Origin: Candidatus Poribacteria bacterium
GTDB lineage: Bacteria > Poribacteria > WGA-4E > WGA-3G
Direction of reading: 5' to 3'
Assembly (NCBI GenBank): GCA_022822085.1
Contig: JAJECK010000077.1
Location: 1-50,711, forward strand
DNA: 50,711 nucleotides
The notes under the pieces are model-generated. The model was given only the letters and a program-made list of their open reading frames with translations. It ran no database searches and was not told the DNA's origin. Of this stretch, positions 9,108-17,245 are shown piece by piece (within the stretch, counting starts at the first letter, position 1; every line of letters begins with the position of its first letter). A program made the translations under genes and the position numbers.

Positions 9108-9288
9108 CCATAGACTTTCTATGGTGAAACATAGAAATAGATCAACAAAATCTAATGGGGCCTGCAGTTTGTCCTTGAGCAATTCATTGAGCTGCTTACG
9201 TTTACTGGTCCGATCGGTTTCCGAACCGTTCTGACAAAGTGTCCACTTAATTCTAAATTCTACCATAATAGGTTAACATAAGAAGAAG
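9108..9288 (+). other. Structured 5' leader upstream of ygfZ, function unknown
   Basis: Between the predicted promoter and the start codon there are about 180 non-coding bases. They begin with a perfect hairpin CCATAG/CTATGG (9108-9124) and contain a second, CGGTT/AACCG (around 9214-9227). It does not match the glycine, TPP or other riboswitch consensus sequences I know. A minus-strand open frame (9069-9266) covers it but has no recognisable domain. Confidence 0.3.
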
Positions 9289-10377
9289 ATGAAATACACA
9301 CCACTTTATAAAACACATGAGGCACTTGAAGCAACCTTCGTTGAATTGCATGATGGTTGGATTTTACCATTAGTTTATACAAATCCTAACCATGAAAAAA
9401 ATATGGTTAGATATGAGTTCGGAATAGTAGATATATCATACCTTAGCACACTGTGTTTAACGGGTGAAGATCGTGCGAAATTTTTGCACCGTATCATATC
9501 TAACGATGTTGAAAACCTATCTGTTGGAGAAGGAAATTACGCCACACTCTTAACAAATCGTGGTAAAATCATCGCGGATCTCAGGGTATATATATTTGAG
9601 GATAAAATCTATATCAGTACTGCCCCCGAATGTGAACAACAGGTCTACACAGAATTGGATAAATACATTATCGCTGATGATGTAGAACTATCTATTGAAA
9701 CAGGGAATGTAGGTGCTATTGCAGTCTACGGACCACATTCAACGAAACTTATGGAATCGGTATTAAAAATAGAAGGACTCAGCACATTACCAGAACATCA
9801 TTCTCGCACCTGCAAGATTGATGGCCAATGGATTGCTTGTGTCAGTTCACATTACGTTAAAGAGTACGGATATCATCTTTATACATCTTCAGATGCCTTA
9901 GTATGGCTATGGGACAAAATAATGGTTCAGAGGGAGTACATCGTTCCAATAGGATGGGAAGCACTTGAAACACTACGGATTGAGGCGGGTACGCCGAGAT
10001 ACGGAACAGAGCTGACAGATTCAATTTTCCCGCTTGAAGCAGAATTAGAACACGCAATCGATTTTGAGAAAGGATGTTATATCGGACAGGAAATAGTTGC
10101 ACGCATGAAATATCGTGGACATCCGAATAGATTGTTACGTGGTTTCGAAATACATGCTGATGAACCTGTACGGCAAAAATCACCTATTATCGTTGATGAC
10201 AAAGAAGTAGGATGGATTACAAGTTCAGCTTATTCATCTGAGCTTGATAAATACATTGCATTGGGATACATTAGAATGGCACACACTGAAGAGGGGTGCT
10301 CTATTCAAATTAAGACATTAGACGGTAAGGTTGACGGGACAGTTGTTAAATTACCTTTTGTATCTCATATAGATTAA
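9289..10377 (+). CDS. ygfZ: YgfZ/GcvT-family folate-binding protein
   Basis: A 362-residue protein of the aminomethyltransferase fold. The decisive motif is KGCYIGQE around Cys263, the K-G-C-Y-x-G-Q-E signature of YgfZ, whose Cys is needed for its role in maintaining Fe-S enzymes with tetrahydrofolate. The N-terminal half (GIVDISYLSTLCLTGEDR, FLHRIISNDV, GNYATLLTNRGKI) is typical of the GcvT N-domain. It ends with a short C-terminal barrel (SPIIVDDKEVGWITSSAYS). There are no glycine-cleavage genes nearby, supporting YgfZ over GcvT. The ATG at 9289 follows an AAGAAGA stretch. The universal-stress gene follows about 190 bases later on the same strand. Confidence 0.85.
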   Translation: MKYTPLYKTHEALEATFVELHDGWILPLVYTNPNHEKNMVRYEFGIVDISYLSTLCLTGEDRAKFLHRIISNDVENLSVGEGNYATLLTNRGKIIADLRVYIFEDKIYISTAPECEQQVYTELDKYIIADDVELSIETGNVGAIAVYGPHSTKLMESVLKIEGLSTLPEHHSRTCKIDGQWIACVSSHYVKEYGYHLYTSSDALVWLWDKIMVQREYIVPIGWEALETLRIEAGTPRYGTELTDSIFPLEAELEHAIDFEKGCYIGQEIVARMKYRGHPNRLLRGFEIHADEPVRQKSPIIVDDKEVGWITSSAYSSELDKYIALGYIRMAHTEEGCSIQIKTLDGKVDGTVVKLPFVSHID

Positions 10378-10564
10378 ACGTTATAACATCCAATGAATTT
10401 GGAATACAGTCCCATTTATAAAATTACATTCCCTTTAAGAAATAGTTGGTTCGATGTGAATGTCGGATGCACATTCACCAAGGGCAATTCATAGAGCCTT
10501 GGACATTCCATTTCAAAAAGGAAAATCATTATTAGAATTGGTAAGAAAGGAGGTATCCCTCACA

Positions 10565-11404
10565 ATGGGAAACCCGGATTTTGCAAAAATACTGTTGGGG
10601 TTAGATGGTTCAACTTACGCTGAAGCAGCAAAAAGATATGCCTGTGAAATCGCAGAATCACAAAATGCAACAATTACAGGAGTCGCCATCATAGATCTTC
10701 CCGGCATCCAATCCTCAAGTGGTCCTGTTCCACTCGGAGGCGCACACTATGAAGTACAACGTGAGGAACATCTGCTTGAAGAAACAGAGAAAAAAGCAAT
10801 AGCAATCCTTGAGGAATTCGCACATACCTGTGAATCACGAAATATCAAATTCGAGTTGCGTGCTGATACTGGTAGTCCATTCTCTGAAATCATAGAGGAA
10901 TCCAAGTTCCACGACTTAACTGTTATTGGTAAAAAGTCATTTTTCGGATATACTGACCATGAATCCTTCGGCACGCTTGAGAAAATATTGAAAAATGGAC
11001 TTACACCTGTTCTCGCTGTTCCCGATACGGTGCGTCCAATTAAAAAGGTTGTAATTGCGTACGATAATAGTGTTCCGGCTGCAAAAGTCGTCCACATGTT
11101 TCTTTTACTCGGTATATGGAATGATTGTGATATCACACTGCTACATGTCCGTGATAATGTTGAGGAAGCAGAAAAACTATTGGATAATTTAAGCAAATTT
11201 TTTCAAGGGTACGGTATCCAACCGCAAGCCGTCACACAGAGTGGTATTCCAGATCCAGTAATAAAATCTTATATTTCTGAAAATGATATTGATCTTTTAG
11301 TGATGGGAGCTTATGGCAGAAAAAGTGTTCGTGAATTTTTCGTTGGTAGTGTTACACAACACCTTATTCAAGAGACTGAAATTCCACTTTTTCTGTCCCA
11401 TTAA
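10565..11404 (+). CDS. Universal stress protein with two UspA domains
   Basis: A 279-residue protein made of tandem Usp domains (about 5-145 and 150-279). The first begins KILLGLDGST and ends TPVLAVPD; the second begins KKVVIAYDNS and carries the ATP-binding pattern G-x2-G-x9-G-S (GAYG...VGS), so domain 2 probably binds ATP while the first has a degenerate loop. I chose ATG 10565 because a strong AAGGAGGT lies 10 bases upstream; the longer frame from 10460 would put that site inside the gene. Its placement just before a TRAP receptor pair is suggestive, since Usp proteins such as TeaD are linked to TRAP transporters. Confidence 0.85.
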   Translation: MGNPDFAKILLGLDGSTYAEAAKRYACEIAESQNATITGVAIIDLPGIQSSSGPVPLGGAHYEVQREEHLLEETEKKAIAILEEFAHTCESRNIKFELRADTGSPFSEIIEESKFHDLTVIGKKSFFGYTDHESFGTLEKILKNGLTPVLAVPDTVRPIKKVVIAYDNSVPAAKVVHMFLLLGIWNDCDITLLHVRDNVEEAEKLLDNLSKFFQGYGIQPQAVTQSGIPDPVIKSYISENDIDLLVMGAYGRKSVREFFVGSVTQHLIQETEIPLFLSH

Positions 11405-11444
11405 GGAAGAAGACAATTCTATTATAGGGGGTAATTCAATACTT

Positions 11445-12353
11445 ATGATATTCAACAATTATTACACTCATATAGTGTCCATACTTCTACTAACTTTATT
11501 ACTTAGTGGGTGTGGTTTAAGCAAGTTATCCAGTATTCAAAAGGAAGGTGACTTAGAGGTCGTAGAGACCACGCTTGAGAAAAATCTGAAAACACTTGAA
11601 CGATTAACAAAATTAGGTAATAAGTCATTGATTGTTAAGACTTCACGCGCTTTTTCTTCATATAGCGGTTTTCTTGAAGATAGGATGGAGGAGGCAGAGA
11701 TAGCAGGCGATTTTGAAACTGCGGATGAAATGCGTAACAAGGCTATAGAACACTATGCGCGTTCTGAAATGTACGCATTCAAGGCTTTGTCAAAATCAGA
11801 TAAAACCTTCAAAAATGCAAGAACAGTTGATCCAGACACATTTGAAAAAGCAGTACAGAAGGTGAAAAAGAAGGACGTTGAACCGCTGTTCTGGGCAGCT
11901 TATTCGGTCGGACGCGGTATCAGTCTACAAAAACACGACCCGATGCAGGTGATTGACCTTGACCGCGTTGAACTGATGATGAAACGTGTCTTAGAATTGG
12001 ACGAATCCTTCTATTTCGGTAGTGCTCACCTATTCTATGCAGTTTATTGGGGGGACCGATCGCCTGCAATTGGCGGGGATCCCGATAAGGCAAAGGAACA
12101 TATTGATCGTGTAGATGAAATCAATAATGGCAAGTTCTTAATGAGCAAGTTCTATTTGGCAAAATACTATGCTTATCCGAAACAGGACGTGGAACTATTT
12201 AAGAATGCTTTGCAAGCAGTGATTGACGCGCCAAACGACATCTATCCTGGCGAAGATGCAGCGACTTCACTTGCAAAAGCTCGATCACAACGATTACTAT
12301 CACAAGTTGATACACTCTTTGATTTGGAAATTGAGGAAGGAGAGGTTGAATAA
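11445..12353 (+). CDS. TRAP transporter T-component lipoprotein (TatT-like)
   Basis: A 302-residue lipoprotein: signal peptide with lipobox LLLSGC, then helical TPR-like repeats. The stretches LFWAAYSVGRGISLQ, ELDESFYFGSAHLFYAVY and GGDPDKAKEHIDRVDEI match the TAtT (TP0956-like) family, periplasmic lipoproteins that associate with TRAP substrate receptors. ATG 11445 is preferred (GGGGG about 12 bases upstream and a clean signal peptide); the longer frame from 11313 overlaps the stress-protein gene. The stop codon overlaps the next ATG (TAATG), so it is translationally coupled to the receptor gene. Confidence 0.8.
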   Translation: MIFNNYYTHIVSILLLTLLLSGCGLSKLSSIQKEGDLEVVETTLEKNLKTLERLTKLGNKSLIVKTSRAFSSYSGFLEDRMEEAEIAGDFETADEMRNKAIEHYARSEMYAFKALSKSDKTFKNARTVDPDTFEKAVQKVKKKDVEPLFWAAYSVGRGISLQKHDPMQVIDLDRVELMMKRVLELDESFYFGSAHLFYAVYWGDRSPAIGGDPDKAKEHIDRVDEINNGKFLMSKFYLAKYYAYPKQDVELFKNALQAVIDAPNDIYPGEDAATSLAKARSQRLLSQVDTLFDLEIEEGEVE

Positions 12354-13402
12354 TGAGAAATATGCAAACAAGTAAAATAAGATATGCTACGAATGTTCTA
12401 TGTGCGATTATATTAATAGTCGGATTACTATGTCTACCAGCGAAACTTCTTGCGGTTGAGTCTATTAAGTTCGCTACACTCGCACCGAAAGGTTCTACTT
12501 GGATGAACAACTTCGATGCAATGGCGAAAGAAATTCAGGCAAAAACGGATGGAGGAATCAAATTCCGTTTCTACGCAAATGGCATACAAGGGGACGAACT
12601 TGATGTAATCCGTAAAATGCGAACCGGATTGCTACATGCTGGGGCGATGACAGCAACAGGACTTGGTGAAATCAATCAAGAGGTACTGATCTTTCAACTT
12701 CCCCGTATGTTCAGAAACTACGAAGAACTTGACTATGTTCGAGAGCATCTCCGTGAAGATTTATACAATGTGTTCTTAGAAAAAGGATATGTACTGATCG
12801 GCATGGGAGACATCGGTTTCTATTACATCTTCAGTAGTCACCCGATCAGAAACATCAAAGACCTTCAATCCCCAAATGTCAAGATGTGGGCACGAACAAC
12901 TGACAAGATTGCCCAAGTGTTTTACAAGAACGCAAACATCGCAACTGTACCCAAAGAAGTCACACAAGTCCTACAAAGTCTATACTCCGGACAACTGAAT
13001 ACGGTTACAGCTTCTCCTTACGTTACAATAGCACTGCAATGGGTAAGGTCAAGAAGATTCAAATATATGACCGAACTACCCGTTAATATCGGTGTCGGGG
13101 CAACGATAATCACGAAAGAGAAATTTGATAAACTGACCCCAACCCAACAGAAAGTGATATTGGATGCTGGTGACAAATATCAGACTGAGTTGATGAAGAA
13201 TATTCGGAAAGATAATGAGACATCCTTGGAGGCACTTGTGCAAAAAGTCGGAATTCAGATTGTCAAGTTTGAAGATGATGCGTTAGAGGCATGGGATGCC
13301 ATCGCTACTAAAACACATCAGGAACTGGTCGGAGAAATATATTCTCAAGAGTTCCTTGACAAGATTAACAAACTTCTAAGTGAATATCGGGAGAAGAAGT
13401 AG
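12353..13402 (+). CDS. dctP: TRAP-type solute receptor (DctP/TatP family)
   Basis: A 349-residue periplasmic binding protein with a Sec signal peptide (hydrophobic run then PAKLLAVESIK). Family marks include FATLAPKGSTWMNNFDAMAKEI at the mature N-terminus, the helix VIRKMRTGLLHAGAMTATGL, and NVKMWARTTDKIAQVFYKN with the Arg that usually salt-bridges the substrate carboxylate. TRAP systems import carboxylates with ion gradients and need a DctQM membrane partner; none follows, because a terminator and convergent restriction gene come next. The substrate is unknown but likely an organic acid. Confidence 0.85.
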   Translation: MRNMQTSKIRYATNVLCAIILIVGLLCLPAKLLAVESIKFATLAPKGSTWMNNFDAMAKEIQAKTDGGIKFRFYANGIQGDELDVIRKMRTGLLHAGAMTATGLGEINQEVLIFQLPRMFRNYEELDYVREHLREDLYNVFLEKGYVLIGMGDIGFYYIFSSHPIRNIKDLQSPNVKMWARTTDKIAQVFYKNANIATVPKEVTQVLQSLYSGQLNTVTASPYVTIALQWVRSRRFKYMTELPVNIGVGATIITKEKFDKLTPTQQKVILDAGDKYQTELMKNIRKDNETSLEALVQKVGIQIVKFEDDALEAWDAIATKTHQELVGEIYSQEFLDKINKLLSEYREKK

Positions 13403-13433
13403 GGTTGGTTTAGGTTATAGTTAACAAATCTGA

Positions 13434-13461
13434 AGGCGGGTTGTTCAAATCCGCCTATTTT
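13434..13461 (+). terminator. Intrinsic terminator after the TRAP receptor
   Basis: Stem AGGCGG (13434-13439) / CCGCCT (13451-13456), then ATTTTCGTTT. It lies 32 bases after the dctP stop and just before the convergent res stop, so it may serve both strands. Confidence 0.6.
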
Positions 13462-13470
13462 CGTTTCGTC

Positions 13471-16400
13471 TCACGGTTGAATTCCTACCTTCTCAAACAT
13501 CAAATCTAAATACGATTTCTCATCATTGAAAAGGCGACTTGAGGAACCTTCTTCTTTTTTATCGTGCCAGTCCAAGCGTAGAATGTTATATGGCAACATA
13601 TTTTCTGTAATCCAGTTAACATCTTCTCCCTTTCCTAACTCAGAACTATCCCGCAATAAAAGAAATGAATCGAGTTGAAATCTCTGCTCCTGTTCGGTCT
13701 CTAACTTCTTTCCAAGTGTAATTAGCGTCTGATCCTCGGATTTTTGTGCAAGTTTCACCTTCGGATGTATCTTATAATCGCCTCTTGTCCCACCAATTAT
13801 CTCCCGCTCACCTTTAGGATCAATAAAGATTATACGTGTAATCTCTTGTTCTTTATCAAGCACCCATAACACAAAATCAGGATAATAACTTCCTGAATCA
13901 CTTTCCAAATAAATGCCAATCTTCTGAACATTCCGCATAAGATAGAATTCATACCTTTTGTTATGACTATAGTTGCGCTTAATATACTCTGTCAGATCTC
14001 CAACAAATTTCTTTTCGCCAATATTTAATCTATCTGGTGATACTTTTAAATCACGGTACATGCTTTCAACATCTTCCTGGGGAAGTATAAGCGGTTTGTA
14101 GATGTGTCGGTGTCCTGGTTCTAACAATCGTCCTAATTTTCGCCGCATCAATGCCTCGGGGTGTATACGTTCTGCCTTTGCTTTGTCAATTTCATTTTCT
14201 GCCTCTTTAATTTTCTCAAGAAACTCGTCATATTCATCTTGGGATTCAAACTCTTTCGTCACCGTATATTCATAGATCAAATCATCATAATTCAACGGTT
14301 CATAATCATAGTTTTCCTTATTGATATGCGCGTTAATACGGTTATGCAGTTTACGGGTAACATCAATCACTATTTGGCGATTGAGTCTGTCTGTCCACGC
14401 AATTGGGTCTGTCGCCTGTTTCCGATATTGAATTTCACCAACAAGTGGTAGGAAATCAGCAATAGTAGGTATGCCATTATCCTTACTAAAAAGTTGTAGC
14501 TGGTTTTTCTCTGCCTCACGATAAATTACGGATGCAAGTTTTGCCCTATTCAGATAGCATGCATACCTTTCATTATTTTGTCGCAGATCCACAGAAACAT
14601 CTGGTACGTCTCTTTCTTTATCCGTTCGGTAATCTAATGTCAACGCTCGCCAATTATTGATTGAACCATCTTCTTTTTTGCCATCCTCATAGTAGGTATA
14701 ATTAATTTCTTTTCCGTTGAGAATGACACGCTTATAGCCGCTTCCGTAAGTGTTACCCTGTTTAAAGATTGGTAATTTTTGCCGGTAGTCGTCAAATTTA
14801 ACTGACGTGTTCCCATTCACTTCAAATAACATTGGATTAACAGGGATCTTGAAAACGTGTTTTAAAGTGACTCCTCCTTTACGCACCTCATCAAGAAACT
14901 GTTCAAGGTAACTTCGTTTCAAACTATAAACGGTTAAGGTCTCCAATCTGCTGATATTGGATTCTTTACTGTTATCAAGTCCGTGGTAATCCTGTATATG
15001 ATCAATTTTCTGTCGTTTTCCATCACCACCTTTTCCACGTAGGCGGACACCACGCCCAAAAATCTGTATAATCAGATTACCCTTAGAACTTCCCAAATTA
15101 ATCAGACTGATTACGGATAGTCGGTAAGAATTCCACCCCTCAGCAAACTTACGACTTCCAATTAATACGTTTATCGGACAAGACTCGTCATCAAGGTTTT
15201 CAAATTGTAGTTTTGGATCTACGATTACCTCATCACGCGTATCAATACGGTCGTTTTCAATGCTGTTGAAGAAACTTGATGCATCCCCTACGTTAATCAT
15301 GCCCCATTTTTCTCCATCACCATAGGATAGTAAAAGTTCACTACTGTTTTCAGGATTACGTGCAACGACCAATCGTCCAATAATACTATTACCAAAAATG
15401 TGTCTGTACTTTTGACGTTCTACATCACTCAGTGCAGCAAAATAATCAAGCACTTTTTGAATATCAGAAACTTCGTCTTCTTCCCCTTCCTCTTTTGGAT
15501 TTTCGACCGTGTGTCCCATAAATGCCATTAAAGGGCGATGTGCAGTCAAATCACTGTCATATTCCTCATCATTTCGGACTATTTCGTAGGTTTGTAACTT
15601 TTCCTCCATGACTCCAAGACATTCGTCCAAATTGTCTTTAATTTCTCCCTCGGATTCAGCATCCACTATATCTGTTGCTATCGGCTTAAAGAAATGGTCT
15701 TTGCCATACCCATCACCATAAAATCGGGCATAATCATAACGGTAGATAATGGAATTATCGTACTCGTCCTTTATTTCTTTAGCCACATTGTGAAAGGTAG
15801 CTGAATACTCAAATAGAAAGGAGTTACGGACATTTAGGCGTGTACGGAGTTCTTTAAATTTACCCGCTTCTCCAGTTGTCAAGCCTATATGTGCTTCGTC
15901 TACTAAAATCAGTCTACGAATTTCTCCGCCATCTGGCAATTTGAAATAATCTTTATCTTTCTGTAAAAGCCCTTGTGTCGTATCAATTATGAGTTCAATT
16001 CTATTGTTATAGGTTTCGTTAAGTTGACGCACGTAGGGTTCCAATTCGCGTTCATGCTGCTTAATCAGATTTGCCAAAGGGGTTGTTAGGAAAATTTGAA
16101 GTCGGAGCCCATCATTTTTACAGAAATGATGTAAATACTGAAGAATGTTAAGATGCATGACGAGGGTTTTACCGCTCCCCGTCGCCATCCAATATGCCAA
16201 CATCCGCTGCTTGTTTTCACCGTTATCCAATTCAGACCCATTTGTGAGTGTGTAGTCAGCAAAGAACTGTTCCGTGAAAAGCAGTGCTAATACTTGAAAG
16301 TAACGGAGTCTAAAGGTGTTTTTTGTGAGGATATTATAATTATCAACGAAATCTTGTATCCGTTCTAAAGGTTCAACGGGAAGTCCTAAAACCTGTTCTG

Positions 16401-16497
16401 TATAATAATGCTCAATGTCCCATTTTATGCCGTCATTTGTTATGTCAATTCCGTTTTCGGTTAGGTTTTTTGCTGCGTATTCTTGATATAGTGCCAT
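13471..16497 (-). CDS. res: Type III restriction enzyme Res subunit (SF2 helicase plus PD-(D/E)XK nuclease)
   Basis: A 1008-residue protein. Walker A is MATGSGKT (residues 105-111), the Walker B box is VDEAH (DEAH 200-203), and motif VI is QIFGRGVRLRGKG. The C-terminal nuclease signature is YPDFVLW ... FIDPKGER near residues 870-893, matching P-D-x(n)-D-x-K. Res subunits translocate along DNA and cut only together with Mod at unmodified sites. The length fits Type III Res proteins (about 900-1000). It is the last gene of the minus-strand island mod-vapB-vapC-res, 42 bases after vapC. No frame damage is visible, so cleavage activity would depend on whether the mod gene is in frame. Confidence 0.85.
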   Translation of the reverse strand: MALYQEYAAKNLTENGIDITNDGIKWDIEHYYTEQVLGLPVEPLERIQDFVDNYNILTKNTFRLRYFQVLALLFTEQFFADYTLTNGSELDNGENKQRMLAYWMATGSGKTLVMHLNILQYLHHFCKNDGLRLQIFLTTPLANLIKQHERELEPYVRQLNETYNNRIELIIDTTQGLLQKDKDYFKLPDGGEIRRLILVDEAHIGLTTGEAGKFKELRTRLNVRNSFLFEYSATFHNVAKEIKDEYDNSIIYRYDYARFYGDGYGKDHFFKPIATDIVDAESEGEIKDNLDECLGVMEEKLQTYEIVRNDEEYDSDLTAHRPLMAFMGHTVENPKEEGEEDEVSDIQKVLDYFAALSDVERQKYRHIFGNSIIGRLVVARNPENSSELLLSYGDGEKWGMINVGDASSFFNSIENDRIDTRDEVIVDPKLQFENLDDESCPINVLIGSRKFAEGWNSYRLSVISLINLGSSKGNLIIQIFGRGVRLRGKGGDGKRQKIDHIQDYHGLDNSKESNISRLETLTVYSLKRSYLEQFLDEVRKGGVTLKHVFKIPVNPMLFEVNGNTSVKFDDYRQKLPIFKQGNTYGSGYKRVILNGKEINYTYYEDGKKEDGSINNWRALTLDYRTDKERDVPDVSVDLRQNNERYACYLNRAKLASVIYREAEKNQLQLFSKDNGIPTIADFLPLVGEIQYRKQATDPIAWTDRLNRQIVIDVTRKLHNRINAHINKENYDYEPLNYDDLIYEYTVTKEFESQDEYDEFLEKIKEAENEIDKAKAERIHPEALMRRKLGRLLEPGHRHIYKPLILPQEDVESMYRDLKVSPDRLNIGEKKFVGDLTEYIKRNYSHNKRYEFYLMRNVQKIGIYLESDSGSYYPDFVLWVLDKEQEITRIIFIDPKGEREIIGGTRGDYKIHPKVKLAQKSEDQTLITLGKKLETEQEQRFQLDSFLLLRDSSELGKGEDVNWITENMLPYNILRLDWHDKKEEGSSSRLFNDEKSYLDLMFEKVGIQP

Positions 16498-16539
16498 GGG
16501 TTCCTCTGGAAGGCATCGATCTAGGGCGGGGTCCTGGTC

Positions 16540-16935
16540 TTACCAACGTTCTGTCTGCAGAGATTCAACTTCATCAAAATGTGCATCTCGTGTAACGAGA
16601 GTTAGTCCATGCTGCATTGCGATTGCTGCGATCCATATATCATTATCCGGTATGGGACGACCTTTCCTCCGCAACTGATCTTTGATATTTCCGTACCATC
16701 GCGCGGTTTCTAAATCACAAGAGAAAAGTGGAAATCGTTGCGTGAGCCGGTTAACTTTCGCGAAATTTTCTGTAGGCCTACTCGATTTACACGCACCATA
16801 GCAAAGTTCACCAATAACGGGTGAACCCAGGAATATTTTATCTATATTTTGCATTTTCTCTTGGATCGCCTTGACCCCGGTAAACATTCCGATAATGATG
16901 TTGGTATCTAAAAGGTACTTACCATTCTGACTCAT
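16540..16935 (-). CDS. vapC: VapC-type PIN-domain toxin
   Basis: A 131-residue PIN-domain ribonuclease. The acidic catalytic residues are in place: Asp10 (LLDTNI), Glu43 (VIGELCYGA), Asp99 (IPDNDIWIAA) and Asp117 (VTRDAHF). VapC toxins cut tRNA or rRNA and are neutralised by the cognate antitoxin. The start overlaps the 3' end of the antitoxin gene by 17 bases, the usual VapBC coupling. It sits between the methyltransferase and restriction genes and is transcribed with them. Confidence 0.88.
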   Translation of the reverse strand: MSQNGKYLLDTNIIIGMFTGVKAIQEKMQNIDKIFLGSPVIGELCYGACKSSRPTENFAKVNRLTQRFPLFSCDLETARWYGNIKDQLRRKGRPIPDNDIWIAAIAMQHGLTLVTRDAHFDEVESLQTERW

Positions 16936-17149
16936 CTACCTGTCCACAGTCTTCCTCAATTGCCTGTTTTATTTCTTCCAAGTCTTCAGGCGGGAACAAG
17001 CCAACAAATTCAAGTAGTTCTTTACCAGAAATTCCTTTTGGAGATTCTCCTGACAACTCTAATGTGAAGTCTAAGACCTGTCTCTGTTGTCCAGGGGAAA
17101 GGTTTTCTAATCGCTGTACAATCTCTTGAATAGTGGTTGATTTTTCCAT
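16919..17149 (-). CDS. VapB-like antitoxin (DUF2281-like)
   Basis: A 76-residue acidic protein: an N-terminal helical segment (TTIQEIVQRLENLSPGQQRQVLDF) typical of DUF2281-type antitoxins, a middle KGISGKELLEFVGLFPPEDL, and an acidic tail (EEIKQAIEEDCGQVDESEW) suited to wrapping a PIN toxin. The start ATG 17149 has AAGGAG 9 bases upstream, better than the longer frame from 17236. It lies 96 bases after the methyltransferase stop. Confidence 0.75.
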   Translation of the reverse strand: MEKSTTIQEIVQRLENLSPGQQRQVLDFTLELSGESPKGISGKELLEFVGLFPPEDLEEIKQAIEEDCGQVDESEW

Positions 17150-17245
17150 TGTGTTGTCTCCTTTTGGTTGGAATATGACAAGGTTTTGCACTAAACGAAC
17201 TTCTCCAAGTTTATCATAAACTGTTATCAAAATCAATGCTTATTG

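Noticed and set aside
9069-9266. 65-codon minus-strand frame upstream of ygfZ
   Set aside because: No recognisable domain, no ribosome-binding site, and it covers a good plus-strand promoter and leader.
13434-13461. GTTCAAATCC resembling a tRNA T-arm
   Set aside because: No acceptor, D or anticodon arms around it; it is the loop side of a terminator hairpin.
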